From the NCBI GenBank assembly GCA_019614645.1, contig JABWDB010000004.1, positions 7,006,001 to 7,070,000 on the forward strand: a stretch of 64,000 bases of DNA, written 5' to 3'. Shown in pieces: positions 47,901-57,391 of the stretch; within the stretch, counting starts at the first letter, position 1; every line of letters begins with the position of its first letter. Both the position numbers and the translations under genes were made by a program. The notes below the pieces were generated by a model that was given only the letters and a program-made list of their open reading frames with translations, had not been told where the DNA came from and made no database searches. The stretch comes from Stratiolaelaps scimitus. Its lineage: Eukaryota; Arthropoda; Arachnida; Mesostigmata; Laelapidae.

Positions 47901-49048
47901 CGGATAGCTCAGCGTTTGCTGTGTGAGCAACACACTAACAGCGTTATTTTAACGCGCAGCTGGACTTTGCCTGTGGCTCACGTACAGTGTCCGTTGCCGC
48001 AACAGTCAACTGGTTTTACAACTGCTATTACTATTCGCTGCCTGCGTTATGCACTCTGCAGACGTGTGGGCGCACTTGTTCTAGAGCTCTGGAGCAGACT
48101 GGGCCAGCTTTGACCATAGAGAGCTCCCTCGGAGGAGCTCGGTCCGTTGAGAAGCCGCGGTTGTCTTTGAGCTCTGCTCGAGCATAGACTGTTTGTGTAT
48201 GTGTTATAGGCATAACTGTACAAGGAGTCAGGACTTTCTACGACGGAAAACTAACACCCACTGAACGTCTGGAAAATTTTGTCGCTTAGAGTCGAGCGGA
48301 GCAGGGTTTCAAGTTGGAACGTTCGCACTTCGCAAACAATCTATAGGGTAATGATGATGCCAGCTGTCTCGACGACGTCTAGCCGCCCGTCGGGAACTTC
48401 AATTGTAGCTGTGGGTAACAGCAGTTTGTTGTTGGCAGCTCTGACCAATGAATCGGCCACGCGTGTGCCGATACCTCCCAAGCAGTTGGCATGAACAGGA
48501 CCAGCACTATTACGCTGACGATGGCACGCGATCGAATTGCATATTCGTAGCTGCCTGTGTTTTGTCAGATTTAGACGAAGAAACGGGGGAGATACGTACG
48601 TAGGTGCACGGGTTCGATCCCCGCGGTTACACATTTTCGGTTAAGGGCCCATCTTACGATGCAATGATGAAGGCATTACCGTGGACGTTACACGTCGACT
48701 AAGACTCAACGGGGAAATTGCTTAGACTTCGAATTCACTTGGAATCCACCTCGAATTTACTTCGACTTCGAAACAAGGGGTATTTTGTGTCAACCGGTTT
48801 TCGACACGGTTTGCAGAATAGAATACGGCAAGAATTCGGGTGCAGGGTACTTACGAATGTAGTGTTGATAACGAGGTTATTTGTCTTCTTCGTGAGCACG
48901 TCATACGAGACGAGCGCATCCTCGCCATTACGGAAGATGAGCACCGTATCTGACGTCCATGTCCCATTATATCTGTTCGGCTGGAACTTTCCATGAAGTA
49001 TCTCATCCAACGAAATTCGCTGGTTCTTTACTCGCGGACCGGTATCCG
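17976..49048 (-). CDS. DPP4: Dipeptidyl peptidase 4-like membrane serine protease (S9B), 16 exons
   Basis: This enzyme of prolyl oligopeptidase family S9B removes N-terminal dipeptides with Pro or Ala at position two; family members are type II membrane proteins or secreted. I assembled 16 exons, all with compatible phases and GT-AG borders, giving 782 codons and a TAA stop. Residue numbers count from the first exon seen. An eight-bladed propeller region (about 1-520) carries the DWVYEEEIL motif (E178-E180) that binds the substrate amino terminus. The alpha/beta hydrolase region follows with Y547 (YAGP), nucleophile S631 (GWSYGGY), D710 (HGTLD) and H742 (PDQRH). These sit very close to human Y547, S630, D708 and H740. 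Propeller motifs such as FAGWGQRG and EYYIT are closer to DPP6/DPP10, yet the triad is intact. The cytoplasmic tail and transmembrane exon are missing and must lie beyond 49,048. The Drosophila omega lineage is a plausible ortholog group. Confidence 0.95.
18686..18759 (-). CDS. DPP4: DPP exon 15 of those found
   Basis: This 74-nt exon encodes NVHYQQSMMLTQALVKKEI and FSSL, matching 'DDNVHFQQSAQISKALV' of DPP4. Acceptor aatttcag, donor GTACGT. A broken paralogous copy lies at 4508-4576. Confidence 0.96.
19082..19215 (+). repeat. 24-bp minisatellite ending in a tRNA-like T arm
   Basis: Four units of 24 bp starting 'ttcgaaggtttgtacc' (19082-19177) plus a partial unit are followed by 'gcgggttcgagccccgc' (19199-19215), a perfect 5-bp stem and 7-nt loop like a tRNA T arm with a B box. 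Just upstream, 'ttggcgagacgagc' resembles an A box. It lies in the intron between DPP exons 14 and 15. The unit is eight codons long, so a plus-strand frame stays open with a repeating SKVCTFDG peptide, probably by chance. Confidence 0.75.
19394..19525 (-). CDS. DPP4: DPP exon 14 of those found: catalytic aspartate
   Basis: This 132-nt exon opens AVYTERYMQNP and ends KFFLIHGTLD, carrying the triad Asp. Acceptor cattttcag, donor GTAAGT; phase 1 in and out. Confidence 0.97.
19907..20268 (-). CDS. DPP4: DPP exon 13 of those found: catalytic serine
   Basis: This 362-nt exon encodes YAGPGS (oxyanion-hole tyrosine), DGRGSARQG, HLGTIEVADQ, the nucleophile elbow GWSYGGY and ISIAPASNWLYY. In inactive DPP6/DPP10 the serine is replaced (KDYGG or KGYGG); here it is present. 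Acceptor cttgtacag. The donor GTTCGT is off consensus but is supported by exact phase continuity into exon 14. Confidence 0.98.
20715..20790 (-). CDS. DPP4: DPP exon 12 of those found
   Basis: This 76-nt exon encodes RLLLPPGLRDEEIIKYPMVV, the 'LPP.....KYPLL' entry into the alpha/beta hydrolase domain. Acceptor cacttacag, donor GTAAGT. Confidence 0.95.
21344..21442 (-). CDS. DPP4: DPP exon 11 of those found: propeller to hydrolase linker
   Basis: This 99-nt exon encodes EIMDTNDRLRELVESRAMPQ and VRNFSAPLTDKY, matching 'LE.N..L...L.....P' of the family. Acceptor ctgtttcag, donor GTAAGT; phase 1 in and out. Confidence 0.92.
22238..22509 (-). CDS. DPP4: DPP exon 10 of those found: cysteine-rich propeller segment
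   Basis: This 272-nt exon encodes YFLSTREDAPGEQHLYRV, IECLTCDLG and VRECLGPGIPSVVLVATQ. The 'CL(S/T)C' pair and 'C.GPG(I/L)P' are landmark motifs of the DPP4 cysteine-rich region that mediates partner binding in vertebrates. Donor GTAAGG. Confidence 0.96.
22727..22806 (-). CDS. DPP4: DPP exon 9 of those found
   Basis: This 80-nt exon encodes DYLTHGPFDIVSIKAYDKK, the 'T.G.W.V..I.AYD' blade motif. Acceptor atgtttcag, donor GTAAGT; phase 0 in and 2 out. Confidence 0.92.
23251..23397 (-). CDS. DPP4: DPP exon 8 of those found
   Basis: This 147-nt exon is phase 0 on both sides. It encodes HTGWVEINDPPLFDGER then QAYFLPLP and KFLHVAKISIA, equivalent to the TTGWVG segment of DPP4. Donor GTAAGT. Confidence 0.93.
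23900..24038 (-). CDS. DPP4: DPP exon 7 of those found
   Basis: This 139-nt exon encodes EYYITIVSWIDDNRLLV, the REYYITMVKW motif of DPP6/10, and VLAICWDQNRKNADYECTE. Acceptor cttcttttag, donor GTAAGT. Confidence 0.94.
24039..26789 (-). other. DPP intron with a GC-rich island
   Basis: This 2.75-kb intron holds a GC-rich block at about 24950-25780. It contains a 201-codon open frame on the plus strand (25009-25614, starting MEPRAQRPLQDP) and shorter ones in other frames. I recognise no domain, and several frames being open together points to base composition or an old insertion rather than a gene. Confidence 0.4.
26790..26995 (-). CDS. DPP4: DPP exon 6 of those found
   Basis: This 206-nt exon encodes VDVQPIPRYGSELDP, LRYPKPGRPIPSVELFVF and VVVKPPQSLRG, matching the 'YPKAG..NP...F.V' stretch of DPP proteins. 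Acceptor tttttgcag, donor GTAAGT; phase 0 in and 2 out. Confidence 0.94.
26996..30045 (-). other. DPP intron, no gene identified
   Basis: A GC-balanced stretch at about 27500-29200 has long frames on both strands, the longest at 28573-29154 on the minus strand (193 codons), without recognisable motifs. A (GAA)n run is at 28426-28442 and a hairpin at 29550-29590. Confidence 0.4.
29998..30025 (-). repeat. Small hairpin just inside a DPP intron
   Basis: 'cctcaccgtt' and 'aacggtgagg' form a perfect 10-bp stem, extendable by two more pairs, with a TAGT loop. In minus-strand pre-mRNA it begins about 21-22 nt after the exon 5 donor. Confidence 0.8.
30046..30176 (-). CDS. DPP4: DPP exon 5 of those found: double-Glu substrate motif
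   Basis: This 131-nt exon encodes IPDWVYEEEILSSNKAMWFS then PNGEKLCFAKFNDSK. The paired glutamates correspond to E205/E206 of human DPP4, which hold the free substrate amino terminus. Acceptor cctttcag, donor GTAGGT. A hairpin lies 22 nt into the following intron. Confidence 0.96.
30177..32837 (-). other. DPP intron with a GC-rich, CT-rich block
   Basis: About 30900-32300 is GC-rich with CTG and CT/GA runs and no homologous protein. A plus-strand frame at 31042 starts with a leucine-rich, signal-like segment but is coded by a CTG run. It might be an internal promoter; nothing confirms it. Confidence 0.35.
32838..32992 (-). CDS. DPP4: DPP exon 4 of those found
   Basis: This 155-nt exon encodes LLQFAGWGQRGSQLSVVW then NNDLYYYN and ends in RLTNDG. 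The 'LQYAGWG..G.QL' form is characteristic of DPP6/DPP10, while DPP4 has WSPVGHKLAYVWNNDIY. Donor GTAGGT. The acceptor is a weaker 'ttatgaag' with little pyrimidine. Confidence 0.9.
33220..33272 (-). CDS. DPP4: DPP exon 3 of those found
   Basis: This 53-nt exon encodes KYRHSYDGKFKIYDIHKK, the conserved WRHSY...YDI segment. Acceptor cttgcag, donor GTAAGC; phase 0 in and 2 out. Confidence 0.92.
33465..33548 (-). CDS. DPP4: DPP exon 2 of those found
   Basis: This 84-nt exon is phase 0 on both sides, with acceptor ttttccag and donor GTAAGT. It encodes YNVYGGESYQVSPDLRHLLL, the propeller blade 'SPD...LL' motif seen in all DPP4-like proteins. Confidence 0.93.
41884..42423 (+). mobile_element. Full-length tRNA-related SINE, 540 bp
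   Basis: The element is bounded by exact 15-bp direct repeats 'aacagtaatcaatgt' (41869-41883 and 42424-42438), a target-site duplication. The 5' head has an A-box-like 'tggcgtggtgg' and a B-box-like 'ggttcaaatct'. The 3' end has a stem-loop ('ggcatgc' atta 'gcatgcc') followed by CCCCCCC, TTT and an A run next to the duplication. These are the hallmarks of L1/RTE-style retrotransposition of a Pol III transcript. No open reading frame is needed or seen. It is inserted in the large DPP intron, antisense to the gene. Confidence 0.85.
42804..42892 (-). repeat. tRNA-like (Ala-type) SINE head, minus strand
   Basis: The minus strand reads an A-box-like 'tggtgtcttcgtg', 'gctttgcaac' resembling a TGC (Ala) anticodon loop, and the B box 'gagttcgattc'. 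The arms do not pair well, so it is a derived element rather than a working tRNA. No clear target duplication was found. Confidence 0.5.
45600..45845. repeat. Dispersed repeat, copy a
   Basis: This aligns with 49340-49620 in the same orientation. Shared blocks include 'gttttaacgaaaa', 'atatgtg(gg/aa)cgaagt(a/g)cttc', 'tcacct(c)aa', 'gctct' and 'taata(a)aag'. Identity is moderate, with indels. The family is not recognised. Confidence 0.6.
48608..48634 (+). repeat. tRNA T-arm-like fragment
   Basis: 'gggttcgatccccgcggtt' contains a B box and a T-arm-like stem. No matching A box was seen nearby; it is probably a SINE remnant. Confidence 0.3.
48855..49048 (-). CDS. DPP4: DPP exon 1 of those found: juxtamembrane and propeller start
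   Basis: An acceptor (aattgcag) and a GTAAGT donor frame 194 nt, phase 1 in and 0 out. It encodes residues 1-65 with RISLDEILHGKF and WTSDTVLIFRNGEDALV. This matches the start of the DPP ectodomain just after the membrane anchor (RWISDHEYLY region of DPP4). YNGT is a possible N-glycosylation site. It sits 15.3 kb upstream of the next exon. Confidence 0.92.
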
Positions 49049-49339
49049 CTGCAATTCGAGCAAGAGAAAACACAATCAGAAAAATAGAAGACGGTTAATG
49101 TGAAATTGAAGAAGACACAAACGAAAAATCCCACTTGACAGAGCGAGTTCATCCCTCTAGATAGAAAATACGCTACAAAATGGGCTGACTTGAAGGCCCC
49201 CATAATTAGGGGCAGTTATTGTATCGTTGTTAATTTATCTATAAATTTACTTATTTTCCATTGCTCCTGAGGGAGCAAACGAAGTGATTTGCCCACTTAA
49301 ATATTATTAAAGGCGCATTTACCATAATAATTATCTGTA

Positions 49340-49620
49340 GTTTGGTTTAAGTAAAAAGTCCGACTAGTTTTAACGAAAACAGTATTCGCTATATGTGGAT
49401 ATAATATGTAGATATGTGAACGAAGTGCTTCCCGAGCGTTTCCACAAAAAAAAACAGGTTTTCTGTGGAACCAACACGAGATCACCTAAGCTGAGTCAGA
49501 GAGTTCCACTCTGCTCTAAGTAATAACATCAAACCGAACGACGTCGAAGGCTCTCCTCCCCAAGCCATCCATAATCAGACCACCCTACATCTAGTATAAG
49601 GAAGGCAAGATCTTAAAAGG
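49340..49620. repeat. Dispersed repeat, copy b
   Basis: This is the partner of 45600-45845. It lies just upstream of the first DPP exon found. Both copies are AT-rich, and neither shows a coding frame shared with the other. Confidence 0.6.
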
Positions 49621-49803
49621 CTATGCTCGTATTCACGACGGCTTGCGGAGGACGAAGCACGTGCGGCATCGACAATTCCAGAAAAATACAAGAAAATAAT
49701 AAAAATAATTGTAACGTTGTACAATGACAAGATGTGTTCTACTTTGCTTAAAATAGTCGATAAAGGTTTCATAGGCTATATAATGTGATGTATATAATGT
49801 ACA

Positions 49804-49834
<31 letters not shown>

Positions 49835-52215
49835 CGAATGTGGGTTTGCTTCACAAAACGATTATTTCGGGTTTAAAAGCCACCACATAGGTTGGCTCGG
49901 AACGCTCCTCAACTTAGCTAACGTCGTCAATAATCGAAAACCCCCAAAGATGTTCGAGGTCAGCATGTGTCGCTACGGCATTCGTCTCCGCAGAGGTGCG
50001 GGATCATGTTGCATACATTGTTCTCGTACACATTTGCTGTGCGTCCCAGATCTGGGAAATTTGATCATTGAAATAGAGTAATACGAGATTTCGTAATTGT
50101 GCAATGTTTCAAATTTACTGCGGGGCGGTCATTTACGATACAGTCACGTTGAATACATTGCGCCAACATAACGAGTGTGTGTAGAAATGTGTGTGGTTCA
50201 CGGATGACTTGGACAATGCGACCCTTCCCTACCGAAAACATGTAGTGCTTGGAGTAGGAATTTTCGAAGCGGTTACACCACCAGAACGATTCTAGGACAC
50301 GTTAATAATTATTTAAATAAATACCATTAACGAATACTATGATATGTTATGATTATTATTACTATTTGAAGGTTGGTAGATAAGTATGCTTGGATACCTC
50401 GTTATATCGAAGGGAATGCGGGGCAGTGTCAATGTCGAATTCGTCCAATGCAACGTCAACAGACGCCATCGAATATCGTATGTAAGTAATGCCCAGTAGG
50501 GGTTATGTGGTGCCCAACGAGGCACAACTAGACTCGTAGGAAATCCAACATTTCAGCTGCATTTCGACGGCATTTAGCGATAACGGGAGCCAGAACAAAG
50601 TATAGCATGTCTACTGTTTATGGAATTATGTAGATACACCCGATGTCGTATAGGGAAACAGCGCGTGATAGAGGTTGAAAGCGAAATGTTTTCGTCTACG
50701 ACAGGAAAAACCTTCACGTTATGTATATGTATAACTTAATATCGTCTACATTACTGTTATGGGAATTTTTGTTAGGTTAAATCGAGAGGTTGACGGGTTA
50801 TTGGTCTAATAGAAGATCTTATTTTGAGTTCAGTCCAACCTGAATAGAAATGATTTGGCAACTCGCCATACAAATGCGTGCGGCAACTCGTTGCGGTTTT
50901 CCATAAAAACGCGGCTTGGAGATCATCAAGCAAAAATCAGATGTTACTGCAGCGATCTTTCCACATCGGCTGGCAGGACTCCTTGGCCTATAATCTCATG
51001 TACAGCATTACGATATTTTGTTGTCCTTATTATTACTATTATTACTATTATTGTTCCTATATCATCGTAGTCAGTAGTTCCACGCAGTGGTGTTACTGAT
51101 TCGTTTCTGGATGCCACGTAAGGAACCGGGCCCCTTATTGGAAGAAGGTGCGCCACTACAGTCCACGTATCAATGATGTGATCATATTAGCTAAACGCAT
51201 ATCTAAATACATTTGTGCTACATGTACGATGACAAGCAGATGTCGGACAGTAGACCATGGAAATTACATGAACGCACGCACGCCCGCACGCACCAGTGTC
51301 ACCACAGGATCTGTATTTTGCGTTGCTGCGAAAAGCAAGACTCGGGCTAAATCGGAAATCGCTCATCAGAGGCTTCCGCTAACACAGCGGGCCGGCGTTA
51401 GTGGCGGATACAACTGCAGTGTGCAGTTGTACATAGGGGGTCCGGGCGGGTGGTGACAAAGCAAGAGAACATCCAATCAGAACTCAGTTTGTACTTTTCT
51501 CTGCGACAAGATTCGAGGTTAGAAAAGCAGTCAACAGTTAGGAAAAGCAGACAACTGCAACTGCAGTTGCAGCAGTATAGGTGGGACAATATGGCCCTGC
51601 TTTGATTCGTGATTCTCGTACCGATTAAGAATACGAACGCGGTGATTGGAAGCCGAATCTGGCTTCCCCAAACAAACACTCCTTTCTTCTCTTGTGCGGA
51701 GATCGAAATATAATCACAGTGATGAAGGGTCAGATGGCCTCACCGATTATACGGAGCCGGTGGGACAAGTTTCCAGAGGGTAGGAAATTGTCGGAGCTGG
51801 CTAACTTCCACTTGGGCTGACTGAGGAGAACTTAAGTACGTCCTTATTTTAGTCCAATGGCAAAATCATGAGGTCGTATCTAAGCACGTTATGGGAAAAC
51901 GTTGAAATCCGGCTTAATCTGAGCAGATTGAGTTCGTTTCATTATTATTATTATTATTATTATTATTGTATAAATTCGACTTTTTTAATCATTTGATGAT
52001 GACATAACTGCTCCCCAAAGCAATTATCCGAATTCGATCTAACCACCAGCCGATTTAGTGGCGACGCTCGCCCGATCAAAATGCTTCGATTCGTTCCATT
52101 GGCTCGAACAATCCACACTCATGGCTTATCCGTTCGCATTAACTACGGCACCTCTCCCTGATGGAAATATCAGCTTAATAGCTGATACCAGTATGTCAAA
52201 TAACACAGAATTTGT

Positions 52216-52323
52216 GCAGCGGGTGTGACCAGTGCCCAGATACATGAGACGGCGCTTCTTGCTCAAGCCACTGTCCAACGCGTCCGACAGTATTGTATCT
52301 GATTCATAGTCGTAGGGGCCCAA
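52216..52323 (-). CDS. Unassigned coding-like stretch, possible 5' exon
   Basis: The minus-strand frame contains GPYDYESDTILSDALDSGL and KKRRLMYLG, an acidic Ser/Asp-rich segment followed by a basic cluster, as in cytoplasmic tails of type II membrane proteins. It sits 3.2 kb upstream of the first DPP exon found. No convincing splice sites or adjoining membrane segment were found, so the link to DPP is speculative. Confidence 0.2.
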
Positions 52324-53435
52324 AAGGTCGCTTATGCCATGACTCGTTTATATTTCACGTACAGAAAGGTCACCTATCCGCTATTTCGTATTTCTGCGCA
52401 CGCGCACTCCATTGACATGGCAGGCCTGGAAAGAGATCATCGAAATCTGCTCAAGGCGCTGAGAAGCCACAAAATGAAACGTTGATGTTTGATATTAAAT
52501 TCGTGGTCTTCACACGAAAAGAAGACTTTTTTTTCACAGTATTGCCGACATTGGAGTATTTGTACTGGGATACACATACGGCGCTGTGTTGATTGAATTT
52601 TAGATTTGCACTTACGCAACGCCCTGCGTGCTCCAGTGCATATCTTCGTGACAGCGCTATGCGTGACGTTGGGAGATGGTCGCTTAAAGGGCAATCTAAA
52701 CCGCATATCCACGAGGTCTTGCCCCTCAGGCCCCTTTGGACACAACGAACGTCGAACGCTATTCACGTACTGAAGTGACCATATGAATATTGATGATGAT
52801 ATAGAGATGGTTTACTGTAGCTGTAACGGGACTCGCAAATCGTCTTGAAGTAAAAATTGTGCAAGCGAGTGATTTTCGAATAGGAACACGTGGACAAAAC
52901 TCGCTCATTTCAAAGGAGTTGATGGCCTTTCACAAAGGCATCGGCAAATTCGATAACTTATTCGGCATACGGCCATTCCGCGAACAACGTGATGTACCAA
53001 ACATACATGTCCCCGAGTGTATCATGTACGTGCATATGTATGTAGCTGTCAGAATTAAATTGTGTGTAAATCAGATGATGTACCAGCGGCTGGTACTCTC
53101 CGCTATTTATTTATTATTCAGTGTATTATCGGGGTCGACAACACAAATACGATGTCAAACGAACATATGCTATACACAGCGGTACAACGGTACAACGCTC
53201 TCGTATATATAGCAATACGAAACGTACTAAAGCAGATACAGTGTTATGCTGCAAGATCGAGTAATTGCAAAGTTCTTGCTTCACTGGACGTCGGACCAAT
53301 ATTCACTGTGGGCATATAGGTTGATACGCGTAAATTTGGTCAGTGTATGGGTGCAATGCTTGTGTATAGGATGTGAGGCCAATTCTATTGGGCGTCTATC
53401 CACAACGAGCGCGGACTACCACCAGCAACAATATC

Positions 53436-53466
<31 letters not shown>

Positions 53467-55299
53467 CTAGATACATGTATATATTTCAGGACAATCAAAT
53501 TATAAGACGAGGAACCTGTTTGTTTGCCATGCCGCAGAAGACGTAGATAGGGAAGCAACCGAATGATAAGCAAACAAGCCACTTGGGTCGCATAGAGGCG
53601 GATACGAGGATCATAGCCTATAGAAGCTGAGTGATCCAGTTCAAGTTAGCTTTCTCTCTCAGCGAGTTACAGACCGAACTCTTTCTGCAACCGCGAGCGT
53701 GTGTGTGGGGGGCGGTCAGGGAGTATTCGGTGCATGTTTCATATTCACTGACCAGCACGTTTTGGATGGCAGCTGCATTTAGTCATCGTTGGTAAACGCC
53801 TATAGTCTATAGTGAGGAGCGCCGTTCGTCACTAGAGATTTTGTCCGATTTATATCGACGTATTCATTGCTACGTGATAGCCGCGTAAATGGCAAGCCAG
53901 CCAAGCGGAAAACGTTGTTGCGCTGTTACATGGCAACACACGTATCGTATGAGCGTTTCATACAGCTAGTCTTCTGTAAGTGGATGGTCAGCTATAAAGC
54001 AAATTTGACCACTAGGTATGATGGTATCAGTCGTTTTCGACTGTCGCACCGACAAACAAACACTGACCCGCACCGATCATCGTGATGGAAAATTGATGCA
54101 TGAAACATTCTAAATAATGAAATTCTAATAATATATAATAATAAACAGCATTTACAGTACATTATAAAAAAAATACATATATATATATATATATATATAT
54201 AGTATTGAGACTCAATCTGTACGCTGCCGTCACCACAAAAACAGCATTTTAAGATTGTATTTATGCGATTATGTGCGGGCTTTTGCCAACTTTAAGGTGG
54301 TAGTCCGATATTTCGATCGTCGTAGGACCAGTACAATGATGCCGGGTGATGATAAATTTAGGCCCAGATGGTTTGGTGGACAAATTTACGCTGCGTTCCC
54401 GACATAAGTCACCCGGTGGTGATCGCTATAGGTGATCGCTGCTTTGTTTCGATTAAAAGAGCCGTCCAGCAGGCAGCTGTTGTTGGAGTCTGATAAGGGA
54501 GGCAAGCTATAGCTGAGCGGGTACCGACGTTCAAGGAAAGCCAACATTATACATAGTTTATGTCAACACCAACAGCTACGTCGGTTCAAAGTCAGGTAAG
54601 AATTTATAAAAGAAAAGAAATAACGAATCTAATTGCACCATGTTCTCCGATAACTAGCTCTCCGCTGTCTTAATCATATGACAGGCCTCGGTAGTGCTTG
54701 TCAGACCCGCTCCAATGATCCCTCAGGAGAGGTCGCTCGGTGTAAGCAATTTTGAGTGTTTAGACCACGAGTAGAGGATGTTTCCTGTCTACGTTTGCCT
54801 TGCTGGGGCCTTATCTGGACTAACTCAGACCTTTGCGACGTCAAGCCCATGGTCAACGTTATCCCAGAAATATGGCGCCATTTTAGGGATCGAACTGGCA
54901 ACACTGCATAAACGGGCGAATTACAAATGTCTTTGATTCGAAGTCGATTCTTGTTTTTCGTGACAGCCACGCCCAAAATGAATCCGTTTTAGGCTCTCAA
55001 TTTACGTCTTCACAATCATATTACACAGAATTCCCCATTAGGGCACCTGATAGCGGCTTTGACAGCTATGCTAAATAAACTGTGTCTCGAATTCCGAACT
55101 CGAAGTGAGGTTAACCTGTCGACATACCTAACCATATCATTTAAGCATGCTTTAATATAGGGACAAAGACATATTGCACAAATCCACGGGGCTACATAGA
55201 GAGACACCCTAGACAGGCACTTTTCTACACGAAGCAGTCACTTATACACCCACACACGCACATAAACAAATTCTCGTCGCAGACCACCCCCACGCTGGA

Positions 55300-56750
55300 G
55301 TGGTGGTGACGCTTGCGGTCGGCCGGCGAGTGGCGAACAGATGGTTGAGCACTTACAGATATCCTTATGTATGGAACAGATGGAAAGCCAGGACATGAGT
55401 CCACAAAGTTGCGGGTTGCTGGCCCACATCGATGACTTTATTTTGGTGGGGTATCGCGGAGGGAGTTTGTTTTCTTGTCGAAAAACAACAGAGGAGTCTG
55501 TCGGTAACGAGCTGGCAGAGGCGGCCCCGAACGGCACAATGACAAACACATACACTCCCGGCGGCTCTACGAGCCCAAAGCCTCTCCCTGCGTCGTCCTG
55601 TGCGCTTAGCCGTCCTGCTGCAGATTCGGCTGCTGTCAGTGGCAGCCCTTGTCAGTTGGGTGGTAATCGGGGCACGTGTGTGATACTGATGCCACGATGC
55701 GTGCGGAGCAAGTTCCCCACGAGTGGAACGGGTATATGGTGATGCTTGCCGAAGGCTGGCGACCGTCTTTGCTGCGCGCCGGTCAGCACTGCCTGCCGCA
55801 GAGAGAAATAATACGCGCTCATGAGACGAAAACGAGCGCCGAAGACCACGCGTCCTACCACAAGTTACCACAAGCGGTTAGCATACATCACACGAAGACA
55901 GAGCTCGCAGGAGAGAGGGAGAGAGAAGCCTGTTTTACTTGACTGTGTCTCTAGGCCGAACGACCAATCCCGTAAGGGAGAGGCTCAGAGTGAGAGATAG
56001 AGAGAGCGAGCGAGAATCAGAGACGAGGCTACGACAGTGCGCTTAGCAGGGGATGGATCACTGCTGGATAGCCCCCGCCCCCCCCCCCATGGCCCGGGGA
56101 TGGTGGACGCCGGCAGCGGCCTGCGCGCGCTTATAGCTCGGCAGCTACGCTCATCAGCTGCTGCTGCTGCTGTGGGTACACTACAACAGGGAACTGAAGC
56201 CGCCATAGACAAAGAAAGTGGTGAAAGTGTCAGGTGTCAGAAGCAGCAGCGGCGGCAGCAGCGCGTTTAACACCAACGGCTCCACAGTCCGTAGTAGAGG
56301 TAGCAACAACAACAACAACAACATCAAGAGACGGACACTCAAACACCCATCAGCGTGGTGGTGATGCTGTTGTCGTGGCTTCATGCCTTTCTTCGTCGTC
56401 GACGACGCCGCCGTTGCCTTGCTGTCTAACAGGCGACAGCTCAGAACGGAACGCAAACTCGCGGCGGTGACATACGATAGCAGCAGCAGCAGCAGCGGTA
56501 GTTTGTCGAGCAGTGGCCGTGAGGCAGCGACGGCGGCTACTGCCATGCTGTCGTTTCTGAAGCGACAGCCCCTCGCCTAACACAACACAATTTTAATCAC
56601 GGCTCACACAGCAGCGTCAGCACGCGCTGACCTGTGATAACCAACAGACAGGTTGACATCGACAGGGACCCGGGGGGGGGACCATGTAATGAACGGGCGC
56701 CGTCTAGCGCCGCTGGTCATCTGTGCTTGCAACGGAGATGAAGAACAAAG
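55300..56750. promoter_or_regulatory. GC-rich, CAG/GA-rich island, candidate promoter or 5' exon
   Basis: Base composition shifts to GC-rich with CTG/CAG runs (for example 56159-56172 and 56481-56496), GA tracts and long overlapping frames on both strands. A consensus GTAAGT donor on the minus strand falls at about 55335. This could be the 5' end of a minus-strand transcript, possibly DPP. No protein motif supports any of the frames. Confidence 0.3.
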
Positions 56751-57333
56751 AAGTGCGAACCGTCTACTTCGTAGACCGTTAGCAGAGAAAGAAGATGGGG
56801 AGATTTGTTAAAAATAGCCGAACGGCGATAAATAATAATGAAGCGATGAACGGATAAATGGAATTGAGCGAAAACTCGCTAGTGAGCATTACAGAGTTGA
56901 AGGCAAATCGGCGAACTATAAGTACGTTGAAAGGGTGGGAGTTGCCAGCGCGCACGGACTTAAAACGCGCGATTGTTTCATGAAGCCGGCAGATACTGCG
57001 AATGATAGGTACTATATATCACGTCTAGAACAGAGAAATTGCCAGGATTATTATTATTATCATTATTATTATAATATATTAATAAATCAGCTTCCGTGAT
57101 ATAGCTTCTGAGTGGAGCTTTCGTGGCAATCGCAAGTATGGGACATTTGAGCGAAGAGCTGATCACGCAACAACTATACTCAGTTTCCACTTCCTCACAA
57201 ATATTCTTCTGGCAGTATCTCGTCAGTTTATTTCCCGGTGAACACGATGAGCTTGGAATTATCTAGCCGGCAGTGGTGATGAATCATTTGCAGTGTTGCG
57301 CAATTCTCTCTCTCTCTCTCTCTCCCTCGCACT

Positions 57334-57391
<58 letters not shown>

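Larger units (their letters stand above)
33549..48854 (-). other. 15.3-kb DPP intron hosting SINEs and dispersed repeats
   Basis: No host exon was found. Contents include a full SINE (41884-42423), a second tRNA-like head (42804-42892), half of a dispersed repeat pair (45600-45845), a (TA)n tract at 38913-38943, a (TC)n-like tract at 44106-44125 and GC-rich islands near 35.5-36.5 kb and 39.7-40.1 kb. A plus-strand frame at 39838-40191 (117 codons, basic and proline-rich) and a minus-strand frame at 45050-45295 (PVTHAVIQPTGTIMMQF) are unassigned. Confidence 0.5.
49049..55299. other. Upstream or first-intron region, no confident exon
   Basis: No DPP membrane-anchor exon was recognised. It includes (TA)n at 49808-49834 and 53440-53466, (TTA)n at 51941-51966 and (TA)n at 54176-54202. 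A minus-strand open stretch at 52216-52323 reads GPYDYESDTILSDALDSGL then SKKRR; it looks coding-like and acidic but has no donor at a useful place. Confidence 0.4.

Noticed and set aside
56181..56546. Leucine-rich minus-strand frame that could pass for a membrane segment of the peptidase
   Set aside because: The leucines come from CAG/CTG-type repeats, and no splice donor in the right phase follows.
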